Shown here in pieces: positions 16,509 through 25,076 of a DNA stretch of 45,805 nucleotides. The DNA comes from Aeromicrobium sp. Its GTDB lineage: Bacteria > Actinomycetota > Actinomycetes > Propionibacteriales > Nocardioidaceae. Both the position numbers and the translations under genes were made by a program. Where the stretch lies: NCBI GenBank assembly GCA_014377785.1, contig JACMOZ010000331.1, positions 1 through 45,805 of the forward strand, given 5' to 3'. A model generated the notes under the pieces. That model was not told the DNA's origin. It did no database searches and was given only the letters and a program-made list of their open reading frames with translations. Numbering within the stretch: the first letter of the stretch is position 1; the number at the start of each line of letters is the position of its first letter.

Positions 16509-17530
16509 CAATTTCCTCCTCCGTTCTTGGGCTGACAGTTGCGGACGACGTCGTTTTCGAGCAGCGGTGCGTTGTCGGCGTCAAAGAGCCCACAGATGTA
16601 GGAGTCGATCCATCGACCGTTGCCAGTGGCCGAGGCCAGCACCCGGTAATAGGGACCGAGCTTCTCCAGCGCAGAGTCGAGGTTGTCCTGGTTGCGCTGC
16701 AGGATGGCCGAGACAGTGTCGAGTTTGGCGAGGGCTGGCTTGAGCTGATTCTCGTTGTCTTTCACCAGGCCGCTCAGCTCGGTGCCGAGCCGGGCAGTGC
16801 CTTCCAGCATCGACTTGACGGCGTCGCGGCGTCGTTCCAGCTCGGTGAGCAGCGAGTCGCCGTCATTGATGATCTTCGCGAACTCGCCGTTGCGGTCCTT
16901 GAGCGTCCTGGTGACGCTGCTGGTGGAGTCGAGCAGTTCGGCGAGCTCGTTGTCGCGGCTGGAGATGGTGCGTGAAAGATCAGTCAGGCCCGCGACCATG
17001 GCCTGGACCGATTCCGGCGTGTCGCGGAACGTGTCGGAGAGCACGCCGAGGCTCTTCTCGAGCTGGCCGGTGTCGATGTCCTCGACGGTCGTCGAAAGAT
17101 CCGACAGTGCCGCGTTGACGTCGTACGGTGTCGTGGTGTTGGCCAGTTCGATGGCGCCGTCGAGTTCGTTGCTGCCCAGCGGGTCGAGCGCCAGATACTT
17201 CTGACCCAGCATCGTCTTGACCTTCACCGCGGCCGTGGTCTCGTCGAGCAGCTTGACGCCCTTGACCCGGAACGTGACCACGACGACCTTGCCGTCCAGC
17301 GCCACATCGGTGACGGTGCCGACCCTGACGCCGGCCACCCGGACCTCGTTGCCCGATCGCAGCCCTCCGGCCTCGGCGAACTGCGCCTTGTGTATGTCGC
17401 CGCCGCCGATGACCGGGAGCGACTCGGTGTAGAAGGTCGCAAAGAAAACCGCGACCAGCGTGACCAGCCCGATGAGGGCGATGGCGATCTTATTGCGTTC
17501 GGCGAACGCGGTGGGAAATTTGGCCATCAT
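16508..17530 (-). CDS. Mce family protein MceC
   Basis: 340 residues. Membrane helix at about 13-33 (IALIGLVTLVAVFFATF), MCE domain about 45-125 (RVAGVRVGTVTDVALDG), then a long helical part and a short tail with paired cysteines (SYICGLF, RNCQPK). Two ATG codons in tandem (17530 and 17527) overlap the mceB stop; GAAGG upstream fits the first better. Co-transcribed with the rest of the operon. Confidence 0.9.
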   Translation of the reverse strand: MMAKFPTAFAERNKIAIALIGLVTLVAVFFATFYTESLPVIGGGDIHKAQFAEAGGLRSGNEVRVAGVRVGTVTDVALDGKVVVVTFRVKGVKLLDETTAAVKVKTMLGQKYLALDPLGSNELDGAIELANTTTPYDVNAALSDLSTTVEDIDTGQLEKSLGVLSDTFRDTPESVQAMVAGLTDLSRTISSRDNELAELLDSTSSVTRTLKDRNGEFAKIINDGDSLLTELERRRDAVKSMLEGTARLGTELSGLVKDNENQLKPALAKLDTVSAILQRNQDNLDSALEKLGPYYRVLASATGNGRWIDSYICGLFDADNAPLLENDVVRNCQPKNGGGN

Positions 17531-18534
17531 CGGCACCTTCCTGCGACGGGCTGGGCTCCCAGATCGCCCATGTAGCCCTCCGGCAACGGGATGCGCCCCT
17601 CGATGGAGCACAAATAGAAGTTGAGCCAGGACCCGTAGCTGCCAAGCCGGCCGATGCGATCGAGCTTGGTCGGCAGGTTCTTGAGGAACGAATCAAGTGC
17701 CGGCTCGCCGGCGGCGAGGTTGCCTGAAAGGGCATCGAGCGACGCAATCGAGTCCTTCAGAGGCGCCCGACCCTCCTCCAGGAGTTCGGCGACGCTGGCG
17801 GTCAGGTTGCCGAGTCCTCCAAGCGTGCTTCCGATCGTCTTGCGGTCCTCGGACAGGCCCGAGACGAGACGCTGCAGGGTCACGATTGTCGTGTCGAGCT
17901 GGCTGGAGCGGTCGTTGATCGTGGCCAGCACGGCGTTGAGGTTGGTGACCAGCTCGCCGATGACCTGGTCCTTCTCGGCCAGCGTCGAGGTGAGGCTTGC
18001 GGTGCTGGACAACAGCCCCTCGACGGTGACGCCCTCGCCCTGGAACACCGCGATGATCTGGGCGCTCAGGTCGTTGACGTCTTTCGGGTCGAGCATCCGC
18101 AGCAGCGGCTGGAAGCCGTTGAACAACATCGTCAGGTCAAGCGCGGGCCGGGTGTCCGACAACGAAAACGTGTGCCCGGCCTTGATCGGTTCGCCCGGCT
18201 CGTCGGCGAGTTCGAGAGAAATGTAGCGCTGACCTACGAGGTTGCGGAACCGAAGTTCGGCGGTGGTGCCGGCCTGCATCTTGATCTGGTCCGACACGGA
18301 GAACGTCACCTTCGCGAGTCGCTGCTGGGCGACCTCGATCTTGCCGACCGTGCCGACCTTGACCCCCGCCATGCGTATGTCGTCGCCCTTGTTGAGGCTG
18401 GTGGCGCTGGAGAACAGCGCGTGGTATTCGTGGCCGGTGCCGCCGCTGCCGTTGCGGATGGTGGCGGCCAGCACGGCGGTCGCGAACACGGTCACAACAG
18501 TGAAGGCGATGCTCTTGAACAGGACGGTCTTCAT
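17527..18534 (-). CDS. Mce family protein MceB
   Basis: 335 residues from the ATG that overlaps the mceA stop by four bases. Membrane helix about 8-25, MCE domain about 33-112 (MAGVKVGTVGKIEVAQQ; strand ending VGQRYISLEL), then helices and a C-terminal segment with two cysteines. The open frame continues 92 codons upstream into mceA in another phase; that part is not Mce-like. Assigned as MceB by order. Confidence 0.9.
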   Translation of the reverse strand: MKTVLFKSIAFTVVTVFATAVLAATIRNGSGGTGHEYHALFSSATSLNKGDDIRMAGVKVGTVGKIEVAQQRLAKVTFSVSDQIKMQAGTTAELRFRNLVGQRYISLELADEPGEPIKAGHTFSLSDTRPALDLTMLFNGFQPLLRMLDPKDVNDLSAQIIAVFQGEGVTVEGLLSSTASLTSTLAEKDQVIGELVTNLNAVLATINDRSSQLDTTIVTLQRLVSGLSEDRKTIGSTLGGLGNLTASVAELLEEGRAPLKDSIASLDALSGNLAAGEPALDSFLKNLPTKLDRIGRLGSYGSWLNFYLCSIEGRIPLPEGYMGDLGAQPVAGRCR

Positions 18535-19841
18535 CGCAGTGTCACCTTCGTGTCGCGCAGTGTCGGTCCGACCAGGAGGCTGCTCCATCGGGGGTATTCC
18601 GCAGGTGCCATGCCCTGCGTCGGTGCCAACAGCTCGGCGAGGAAGGCGTTCTCGGCCGGTGAGTTGGCATCGCCGAGCCCGGCCCCCGCCGAGAGCCGCT
18701 CGCGCACGAAGGCACTCGGCGGCGCGGGGATCGCCGCGGGCTCGCCGGTCGCACCAGGGTCGTTGTCTGAAGCCGGCTGCGTTCCGGTTTGGCCGGTGAC
18801 ATAGGGACAACGGGCCTCGCCGCCAGTGGCGAACTGGGGAGCATCCTTGCCGGGGAGATACTTACCACGTGCCGCGACCACGTTGAGCTGGACGTGCAGA
18901 CCCGGCTCGTCGGTGTCCTTACCGAGGGTCTTGTCCATCACCGGGATGAATTCGCGCGCCGCCCTGAACAGGCACGGGAACTGCTTGGCGTAAGGCGCGG
19001 CGGCTTCGAGTGCAGCCCGGCTGTCGCCGGCGAGAATGTCGATCGTGTCCTGGTTTTCGTCCACCCAGCCGTTCGTCGTGTCGGAGGAAGTGATGACGCT
19101 GGCGTAGAGATCCTTGAGCAGGGTGCGCTTGTCCACCATTGTCCCGGCCGTCGTCGTCATGGAATCAAGAGCCCCAAGCAGGTCGGGTGCCGCCTCGCTG
19201 TAGCTGGTCGCGACCGACCCGAGCTTTGCGATGTCCTCGGTCATCGTCGGGACGTGGGGATTGAGCTTATGGAGGTAGTCGCCCCACTGCACCAACGTGT
19301 CGCCTATATCGGCGCCCTGGCCTCGCAGCATCGTCGACAACTCACCAAGGGTGGCGGCGAGCTTGTCCGGCTGGATGGATTTCAGCAGCGGCAGCAGCTC
19401 GTCGAACACATCCTCGAGCTCGACGGCCTCGTCGGAGTCGTCCTGGCTGATCGTGTCACCGGCGCTCAGGCCACCGGCCGACGCGTCGTCCGGCGTGATC
19501 AGCGCGACATAGCGCTCGCCGAACAAGGTCTTGGGCAGCAGCCGCGCGGCGGTGTCGGGCGACAACTTCTTCGACGTCTCGGGGTCCAGCGCCAATGTCA
19601 GTGTCGCACCGGTGTCGGCGGCGCGGATCTCCGCGACCTTGCCGACGGGGACTCCGTGCAGTTTGACGTCGGAGCCCTTCTGCAGTGCGTTGCCGATCGT
19701 GCCGGTTTCGAGTTTGACATCGACACTGGTGACGAAGGTCCGGTTGTAGGCCATCATCGCTCCGACGAGGAACGCCCCGGTGGCAAGGACATAGCCGACC
19801 CCGATCAGGGCGTCGACGAGCCTGGACGTTTTCTTCCTCAT
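18531..19841 (-). CDS. Mce family protein MceA
   Basis: 436 residues. Membrane helix about 12-32, MCE domain about 36-118 (LHGVPVGKVAEIRAADTGA, ending GERYVALI), a helical region, and a C-terminal part with a conserved-looking FPCLFRAAREFIP segment. The first of the six Mce proteins in the operon, immediately after the permease genes. Start ATG 19841 has GAGG eight bases upstream and overlaps the yrbEB stop (ATGA). A longer frame beginning eleven codons earlier lies inside yrbEB. Confidence 0.9.
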   Translation of the reverse strand: MRKKTSRLVDALIGVGYVLATGAFLVGAMMAYNRTFVTSVDVKLETGTIGNALQKGSDVKLHGVPVGKVAEIRAADTGATLTLALDPETSKKLSPDTAARLLPKTLFGERYVALITPDDASAGGLSAGDTISQDDSDEAVELEDVFDELLPLLKSIQPDKLAATLGELSTMLRGQGADIGDTLVQWGDYLHKLNPHVPTMTEDIAKLGSVATSYSEAAPDLLGALDSMTTTAGTMVDKRTLLKDLYASVITSSDTTNGWVDENQDTIDILAGDSRAALEAAAPYAKQFPCLFRAAREFIPVMDKTLGKDTDEPGLHVQLNVVAARGKYLPGKDAPQFATGGEARCPYVTGQTGTQPASDNDPGATGEPAAIPAPPSAFVRERLSAGAGLGDANSPAENAFLAELLAPTQGMAPAEYPRWSSLLVGPTLRDTKVTLR

Positions 19842-20677
19842 CCGGCAATCCTCACGGTGGTGGTGGTGCCCCATAGAGCCATCGACATGACCAGGTCGAG
19901 GCTCGCGACGGTGACGATGCTGCGGCGCACCGCGGTGCCGACGGCAAGACCGACGCCGGCGGGGCCGCCCTGCGCCTTGAAGCCGAGTCGGCAGTGGATC
20001 AGGATGATCAGCACCGAGAAGACCAGCACCTTGATGAAGGAGAGCAATATGTCAATCGGTGGCAAGAACAAGTTGAAGTAATGGTCGTAGGTGCCCGCGG
20101 ATTGCCCGTAGAAATAGACAGTCACTAACCGCGAACCCGCATACGACGACAGCAGTCCGATCACGTAGAGCGGGATGATCGCGATGAATCCGGCGATCAC
20201 CCGGGTGGTGACCAGGTAGGGAACGCTTGGCACGGCCATCGCGGTGAGCGCGTCGATCTCCTCATTGATGCGCATGGCACCGAGTTGGGCGGTGAAGCCC
20301 GAACCAACCGTTGCCGACAACGCAAGTGCGGCCACCAGCGGCGCGATCTCGCGGGTGTTGAAGTAGGCCGAGATGAAGCCGTTGAGTGTCGCCGTCCCGA
20401 TCTGGTCCAGTGCGGCATAGCCCTGCATGCCGACCACCGTTCCGACGAACAAGGTCATGCCGACCATCACGCCGATGGTTCCGCCGATGACTGCCAGCGC
20501 TCCTGCACCGAAGCTGACTTCGGACAGCAGCCGGGCGATGTCACGCGGATAGCGCCTGATGGTGGCGGGAATCCAGGCCATGACCCGGCCGTAGAACCGG
20601 ATGTCCTGACCGGCCGCGACGAGCGTGTCGACAGGTCGGTCCCACAAGTGCGATTTTCTGTGCAAGATGTCGGTCAT
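19838..20677 (-). CDS. YrbE/MlaE-family permease, second copy (YrbEB)
   Basis: 279 residues with five to six hydrophobic segments and the MlaE/YrbE signature around GFTAQLGAMRINEEIDALTAM, which contains the EEIDAL coupling motif that contacts the ATPase. It would form the inner-membrane permease with the YrbEA part of the preceding fusion gene, beneath the Mce tunnel. It starts one base after the preceding stop (TGACATG). Confidence 0.92.
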   Translation of the reverse strand: MTDILHRKSHLWDRPVDTLVAAGQDIRFYGRVMAWIPATIRRYPRDIARLLSEVSFGAGALAVIGGTIGVMVGMTLFVGTVVGMQGYAALDQIGTATLNGFISAYFNTREIAPLVAALALSATVGSGFTAQLGAMRINEEIDALTAMAVPSVPYLVTTRVIAGFIAIIPLYVIGLLSSYAGSRLVTVYFYGQSAGTYDHYFNLFLPPIDILLSFIKVLVFSVLIILIHCRLGFKAQGGPAGVGLAVGTAVRRSIVTVASLDLVMSMALWGTTTTVRIAG

Positions 20678-20678
20678 G

Positions 20679-22454
20679 TCAGGCTCCCTTGCCGGGCACC
20701 AATTGGAGGTACAGCGTGGTGATGACGAAATTGACGAAGAACAGCAGCAGGAAGGTGATGACGACCGACTGGTTGACCGAGTCGCCGACGCCCTTCGGCC
20801 CCGGCGCCGTGTTGAGGCCCCGATAACAGGCGATCACGCCGGCCAGGAAGCCGAAGATCACCGCCTTGACCTCACCGACGTACAAGTCCTGGATCTGTGC
20901 GAGAGCGGTGAAGCTCGCGAGGTAGGCGCCTGGAGTGCCCCCCTGCACGATGACATTGAAGAAGTAACCGCCGAGGACACCGACGACCGACACGAGGCCG
21001 TTGAGCAGGACTGCTGCGGCCATGCAGGCCAGCACGCGAGGCACGACGAGTCGTTGTACCGGGGAGATCCCCATGACCCTCATGGCGTCGATCTCGTCGC
21101 GGATCTTGCGCGATCCCAACTCGGCGCAGATGGCGGCGCCACCTGCTCCGGCGATGACAAGAGTTGTCACAATCGGCGCCGCCTGCTGGACCACCGCCAA
21201 AACGCTGGCAGCACCGGTGAACGACTGGGCACCGATCTGGACGGTCAGGGTGCCGAGCTGGAGGGCGATGACGGCGCCGAAGGGAATCGCCACGAGCATC
21301 GCAGGAAGCCACGAGACACTGACGACGAACCAGAACTGCTCGAGCACCTCACGGGTTGCGAAAGGCCGCCTGACCGACATACGCACGATGTCGAGGCCGA
21401 GGGCGAACAGGTCGCCGATGGAATTGAGCGCGCGCTTGATCACCCCGTGAACGGGGACAGGTCGTACTCGTTCCTTGTCCTCGTCGTCGGCGACATACAG
21501 CTGGTTGCCCCCGCCGGCGACCCGTTCGTGGTGGCGCCCGGCGGCGGCGCGGGGCGAGCCGGAGCGGGGAAGGAGCTGCCGGGGCAGGACCTCGATCGAG
21601 CGTGCGCCGGCGTGGCGGGTCAGCAGGTCAGTGGAACCGCCGGGATAGGTGGGGATCTCGTCGTAGTCGATCGGCGCGTTGCGACCGTGGTCGACTTCTT
21701 CGCTCATACCGATCGGACCGTCGGGGTCACCGCTCATGAACTGGGAGACGACGGGATGGTCGGTGAGCAGGAACTCCTCGCGCGGCCCGAACATCACGAG
21801 CTCGCGCCGGTAGAGCATCCCGAGGTTGTCGGGCAGCGTGCGGGCCAGCTCGATGTTGTGGGTGACGACCAGCATCGTGGCGTCGGTCGTCGTATTGACC
21901 TCCATGAGCAGCTGCGCGAGGTTCGACGTACGCACCGGGTCAAGACCCGAGTCCGGCTCATCGATGAGGATGATCTCCGGGTCTGTGACCAGCGAGCGGG
22001 CAAGTCCGACGCGCTTTCGCATACCGCCGGAGATCTCTCCTGGCAGTTTGTGCTCCTGGCCGACGAGCCCGACCATCTCCAGCTTCTCCATCGAGATCTT
22101 GCGGACTTCGGACTCGGACTTGCGGGTGTGCTCGCGCAGCGGGAACGCCACATTGTCGTAGACGTTCATGGAGCCGAAGAGCGCCCCGTCTTGGAACAGC
22201 ACACCGAACTTCTTGCGCATCTCGAGCCGGCGGGACTCTTTGGCCGTGACCATGTCGACGCCGTTGATGAGGATCTGGCCGGCCTCCGGCTCGACCAGTC
22301 CCATGACTGACTTGAGGAAGACGGACTTGCCGGTGCCAGAGGGGCCCAGAAGCGCGGTGATCTCTCCCTGCGGCAACGTCAGAGTCACGTCGCGCCAGAT
22401 ATTCTGGCTCCCGAAGCTTTTCGTGAGGCCTTCGACCTCGACTGTTCCGCCCAT
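20679..22454 (-). CDS. Mce ATPase (MceG/Mkl-type) fused in frame to YrbEA permease
   Basis: 591 residues, roughly the sum of two proteins normally made separately. Residues 1-250 are an ABC ATPase: Walker A GPSGTGKS (37-44), signature ISGGMRKRVG (141-150), Walker B IILIDEPDSGLD (161-172), H-loop His199. A hydrophilic linker (about 251-330, rich in Pro, Arg and Ala) resembles the C-terminal extension of mycobacterial MceG. Residues ~331-591 are a complete YrbE permease with CAELGSRKIRDEIDAMRVM. The ATG at 22454 has GGAGG four bases upstream; the extra 14 upstream codons are not family-like. The protein would couple ATP hydrolysis to lipid import. No stop or convincing internal start with a ribosome site was found at the junction, so it is either a true fusion or an indel in this sequence. 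Confidence 0.88.
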   Translation of the reverse strand: MGGTVEVEGLTKSFGSQNIWRDVTLTLPQGEITALLGPSGTGKSVFLKSVMGLVEPEAGQILINGVDMVTAKESRRLEMRKKFGVLFQDGALFGSMNVYDNVAFPLREHTRKSESEVRKISMEKLEMVGLVGQEHKLPGEISGGMRKRVGLARSLVTDPEIILIDEPDSGLDPVRTSNLAQLLMEVNTTTDATMLVVTHNIELARTLPDNLGMLYRRELVMFGPREEFLLTDHPVVSQFMSGDPDGPIGMSEEVDHGRNAPIDYDEIPTYPGGSTDLLTRHAGARSIEVLPRQLLPRSGSPRAAAGRHHERVAGGGNQLYVADDEDKERVRPVPVHGVIKRALNSIGDLFALGLDIVRMSVRRPFATREVLEQFWFVVSVSWLPAMLVAIPFGAVIALQLGTLTVQIGAQSFTGAASVLAVVQQAAPIVTTLVIAGAGGAAICAELGSRKIRDEIDAMRVMGISPVQRLVVPRVLACMAAAVLLNGLVSVVGVLGGYFFNVIVQGGTPGAYLASFTALAQIQDLYVGEVKAVIFGFLAGVIACYRGLNTAPGPKGVGDSVNQSVVITFLLLFFVNFVITTLYLQLVPGKGA

Positions 22455-22798
22455 GAATCCTCCGTGTCGCCGATTGACGCGGCGTTCGCGCTCCATCGAT
22501 CAGTTGGCTGTTCGTTGTGTTGGCTGACGGCACCGAACCGCCCCCTCAGATGGTCGGTGCATGGCCGAGAACTTAGGCGTGTTGTGGATCACACGGCAAT
22601 GCCTGCAGCCGCCTCGGCGGGTTTTGTCACCGCTTCGTATCGATTTCTTGTTACCCCCGTGACAAGAACGTGCCCACCTCAGCGCGACGCCGCAGATTTG
22701 CTTGCCGCTTTGCCCGAGGCTGTGGCTTTATTGTTTTGCCGCCCCCTCACTTCGGCGCGAGTGTCTGGCTGCGCCGGATCTGGGAGTGGAGGTCGAGT
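22455..22798. promoter_or_regulatory. Divergent control region of mce operon and pucR, with a 24-bp palindrome
   Basis: This 344-base gap separates the mce operon (minus) from a PucR-type regulator gene (plus) and must hold both promoters. The main feature is an inverted repeat at 22645-22668: arms TTCTTGTTAC and GTGACAAGAA around CCCC, nine of ten positions paired. A further half-site-like TTTTGTCACC begins at 22622. By position it is the best candidate operator for the adjacent regulator. I see no clear -10/-35 pair and no small gene. Confidence 0.5.
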
Positions 22799-23986
22799 AT
22801 GACGCTCGTCGCAACTGAGATGTATACGGCGGAACCGCCCTTGGCGAGTATCCGCGAGCTGATGACGCCAGCGCAGTTGGACGGACTTCGGGCGCAGATC
22901 AGCCGTGCGCTCAGAACAAAGGAGGCCAGCGACAACGTCCTGCTTTTCCGTGTCGTGAATGAGTCGATCGAGGCGTTCATCGCCAACGACGGCTCCCCGC
23001 GTGACGCGGCATCGAAGGTTGCTCCGCTGCTGTGGGAGATCGGCGAATGGCTCGCCCGGCACGACTTTGACGCCGACGACGTCGCCGAGTTCTTCCGCCA
23101 GGCACAGGCGGCAGCGCAGCGTGGTCTCGCCTGCGCCATCGGCCCGTCGATGACCGGCGAAAGATTCACTCAGTTGCGTGAACACGTGATCGTGTATCTG
23201 CAGCATCTCCACCGCCATGCGTGGATCGGCTGGGAACGTACCCGGGTGATCCTCGCAATGCCGGACACCGAACGCCGCCATCAGCTCGCCTCGTCATTGC
23301 TCGGTCCCACCGACCAGTCGATGCTGGAGCAGCTCGAAAGGCTCGCCGAGTCCTCCGGGATCGACCTGGCGTCGGCGTATGCCGTCGTGGTGTCGGCGAC
23401 TGGCGACATACCCCAGAGCATGTTGGACGATCCGGAAACCCTCGCGGGCGACAATTCATCCGAGGTGCTCGTGCCTGCGGGCTGGAGTCTCGCCAAGCTG
23501 TCCGAGCACGCCTTATCCGCTGACTCAGACCAGCGGGTCCAGTGCGTCCTGGGGCCCTCGGCGCCGCTGGGCGGGATCGCCGGGACGGCCGCGCTGACCC
23601 GCCGCGGAGCCGAATTGTTGCGCGAGGGCCTGACCTTTGACCCGCGCTCGATCGTGCCGTGCACCGACCTGCTGGCCTCCTTGGTCGTCGACGGGAATCC
23701 TCGACTGACCGATCTCCTGGTCGCCAAGCACCTCGAAGGTTTCGACGCGATGACACCCCTCCGACGGGTCAGCACCGGCGAACTGTTGTTGATGTGGCTC
23801 GAACGTGGCATCCCGGTCAACCAACTGGCTCGCGATTTGGGCATTCCGGCCCAGACGGCGCACAGCCGGATGAAGAACATCCGCGTCATGTTCGGCGACA
23901 CGATCGAAGACTCCGACCAGCGCCTTGAGCTGATCATCGCCCTGCAAGCCGCACTCCCCCGTTGGCGCGCCGCGGTCGACCAGTAA
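22799..23986 (+). CDS. PucR-type (CdaR-like) transcriptional regulator, adjacent to mce
   Basis: 395 residues. A helical N-terminal sensory part (about 1-150) and a middle region precede a C-terminal helix-turn-helix of the PucR/CdaR type (about 325-385: LLMWLERGIPVNQLARDLGIPAQTAHSRMKNI in two runs). The regulator probably senses a metabolite; the ligand is unknown. GGAGG at 22788-22792 lies six bases before the ATG at 22799, excluding the longer upstream frame. Its divergent position suggests control of the mce operon. The last nine codons (RWRAAVDQ and stop) recur in altered form at 25899-25925, past the toxin-antitoxin genes. A second member of the same family is encoded at 33041. Confidence 0.82.
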   Translation: MTLVATEMYTAEPPLASIRELMTPAQLDGLRAQISRALRTKEASDNVLLFRVVNESIEAFIANDGSPRDAASKVAPLLWEIGEWLARHDFDADDVAEFFRQAQAAAQRGLACAIGPSMTGERFTQLREHVIVYLQHLHRHAWIGWERTRVILAMPDTERRHQLASSLLGPTDQSMLEQLERLAESSGIDLASAYAVVVSATGDIPQSMLDDPETLAGDNSSEVLVPAGWSLAKLSEHALSADSDQRVQCVLGPSAPLGGIAGTAALTRRGAELLREGLTFDPRSIVPCTDLLASLVVDGNPRLTDLLVAKHLEGFDAMTPLRRVSTGELLLMWLERGIPVNQLARDLGIPAQTAHSRMKNIRVMFGDTIEDSDQRLELIIALQAALPRWRAAVDQ

Positions 23987-23990
23987 CCAA
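23959..23990 (+). repeat. Direct repeat, left copy (3' end of pucR)
   Basis: 32 bases spanning the last codons and stop of the mce-linked pucR gene match 25898-25929 at 27 of 32 positions, including the 14-base perfect core CCGTTGGCGCGCCG. The two copies bracket the toxin-antitoxin genes. The pattern resembles an attachment-site duplication at the 3' end of a gene. Confidence 0.55.
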
Positions 23991-24031
23991 GCCAGGCGCT
24001 GCCCGCTCAATCACTTTATTCGAGACGCCGC

Positions 24032-24379
24032 TTATCCTTCCGGACCCTCCAACAGCGTCCGGAGGATTGCCGAAAGATCTGGAAGTCGGGAGGTCGCGAC
24101 TTCCCAGACCAACTCGTTGTCGATCGTCGCGTAACCGTGCACGAGCACATTCCGAAACGCGATGATTCGAGCCAGATCTGGAATCTGCGCGGCAGTGTCG
24201 GGATCGACTCGCCTGAGTTTGTTGAGGGCGTCGCCGATGATCTGGAACTGCCGCTCCACCGCGGAGCGAAGCATCGGATCGCCCTCAAAGTTGCGCCAAT
24301 CGTTACCAGAAACAAAATCGGTGACAAGTGTTGCTGCCTTTCGGGCATCCCAGAGCAACGCGGATGCTTCAGGCTGCAT
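24032..24379 (-). CDS. HEPN-domain toxin (putative RNase) of a HEPN/MNT pair
   Basis: 115 residues, the usual size of DUF86-type HEPN toxins. The Rx4-6H active-site motif is present as RNVLVH (Arg76, His81) followed by GY (Tyr83), the tyrosine that partner MNT antitoxins modify in studied systems. It would cleave RNA when released from its antitoxin. The ATG at 24379 lies inside the 3' end of the MNT gene (11-base overlap), with GGAG four bases upstream; the longer open frame is only MNT sequence in another phase. Confidence 0.82.
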   Translation of the reverse strand: MQPEASALLWDARKAATLVTDFVSGNDWRNFEGDPMLRSAVERQFQIIGDALNKLRRVDPDTAAQIPDLARIIAFRNVLVHGYATIDNELVWEVATSRLPDLSAILRTLLEGPEG

Positions 24380-24674
24380 AGAGCTCCAAGGCGTTTTCCG
24401 CCACCGATGCCGCGAAGTACGGGTTCTCGAGTGCAGCCGGTGCCACAAGGTCCACGGGCCGACCCAATAGGGCCTCGAGCGTTTCTTTGAGCCCGAAGTA
24501 AGAATCAAATCGGTTCACCACGTCTTCGCGGAACTCCACGAGGAAGTCCACATCGCTTCGCGCACTGTCAAAGCGGTCCGTCACAGCGGAACCGAACACG
24601 ACAAGTCGCTTGACGCCGAAGCGCTGGCATGCCTCAGCGATCGGGACGCGATCCAATACAAGTGGGGAAGCCAT
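24369..24674 (-). CDS. MNT-domain nucleotidyltransferase antitoxin
   Basis: 101 residues. Minimal nucleotidyltransferase fold with the GS-x(11)-DxD signature: GSAVTDRFDSARSDVDF (Gly28-Ser29, Asp41, Asp43). In characterised HEPN/MNT systems this enzyme adds AMP to the toxin's tyrosine and blocks it. GGAGG five bases before the ATG at 24674 fixes the start. It is the first gene of the pair, as usual in antitoxin-first operons. Confidence 0.85.
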   Translation of the reverse strand: MASPLVLDRVPIAEACQRFGVKRLVVFGSAVTDRFDSARSDVDFLVEFREDVVNRFDSYFGLKETLEALLGRPVDLVAPAALENPYFAASVAENALELYAA

Positions 24675-25055
24675 GCGAACCTCCTTCCGCGCCAGTGCGG
24701 TTCCGCTCCAGTCTGGCACAAAAGGGATGCCCCAGACAACGAATGCGTGCGCTTAGCTGATCCGCCGCCAACGTGACCCAAGGGCAGTTGCGCAACAGCT
24801 CGCTGCGCAATTGATATAAGTGTCGTGCCACAAGCCGCTGCAGCAGTTCTGGCGCCCGCCGCGCGTCTCTCAGACGGTGAGCAACGCAAGCGAGTAAGTG
24901 CTTCGGCGCGAGCGCAGCCCGTGACAGGAGCTTCTGGCTGGGCGACCAGGCGTCGACTTGGGCGAGCAGATAGAGGCTGCTGAGGATGACACGGTAGGTA
25001 ATCGACGCCTTCTTCGTCGGTACTGTGGGTTCACCGGGCCGAGGACGCATATATA
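24675..25055. other. Intergenic segment between the two MNT genes; doubtful ORF
   Basis: About 380 bases without a gene I can defend. A minus-strand frame (ATG at 25050, running to 24634) could encode 138 residues of Leu/Arg/Ala-rich sequence, but it has no recognisable domain, no ribosome binding site, and its end overlaps the MNT start. The left end must contain the promoter of the first MNT/HEPN pair; no clear box was identified. Confidence 0.3.
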
Positions 25056-25076
25056 GCAAGTGTTATACTTGCATTT
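25056..25076 (+). promoter_or_regulatory. Operator-embedded leaderless promoter of the second MNT gene
   Basis: GCAAGTGTTATACTTGC (25056-25072) is an inverted repeat with 6-bp arms. It contains the extended -10 sequence TGTTATACT (TG at 25061, TATACT at 25064-25069). The GTG start follows seven bases later and no Shine-Dalgarno is present, so the mRNA is probably leaderless. A protein bound to the palindrome would block the promoter; the helix-turn-helix in the encoded protein is the obvious candidate for autoregulation. Confidence 0.6.

Noticed and set aside
20625-22310. 561-codon open frame on the plus strand over the ATPase-YrbEA fusion
   Set aside because: Shadow frame; His/Asp/Arg-biased, no domain.
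24634-25050. Minus-strand ORF of 138 codons between the MNT genes
   Set aside because: No domain, no ribosome site, overlaps the start of the first MNT gene; kept only as a doubtful note.
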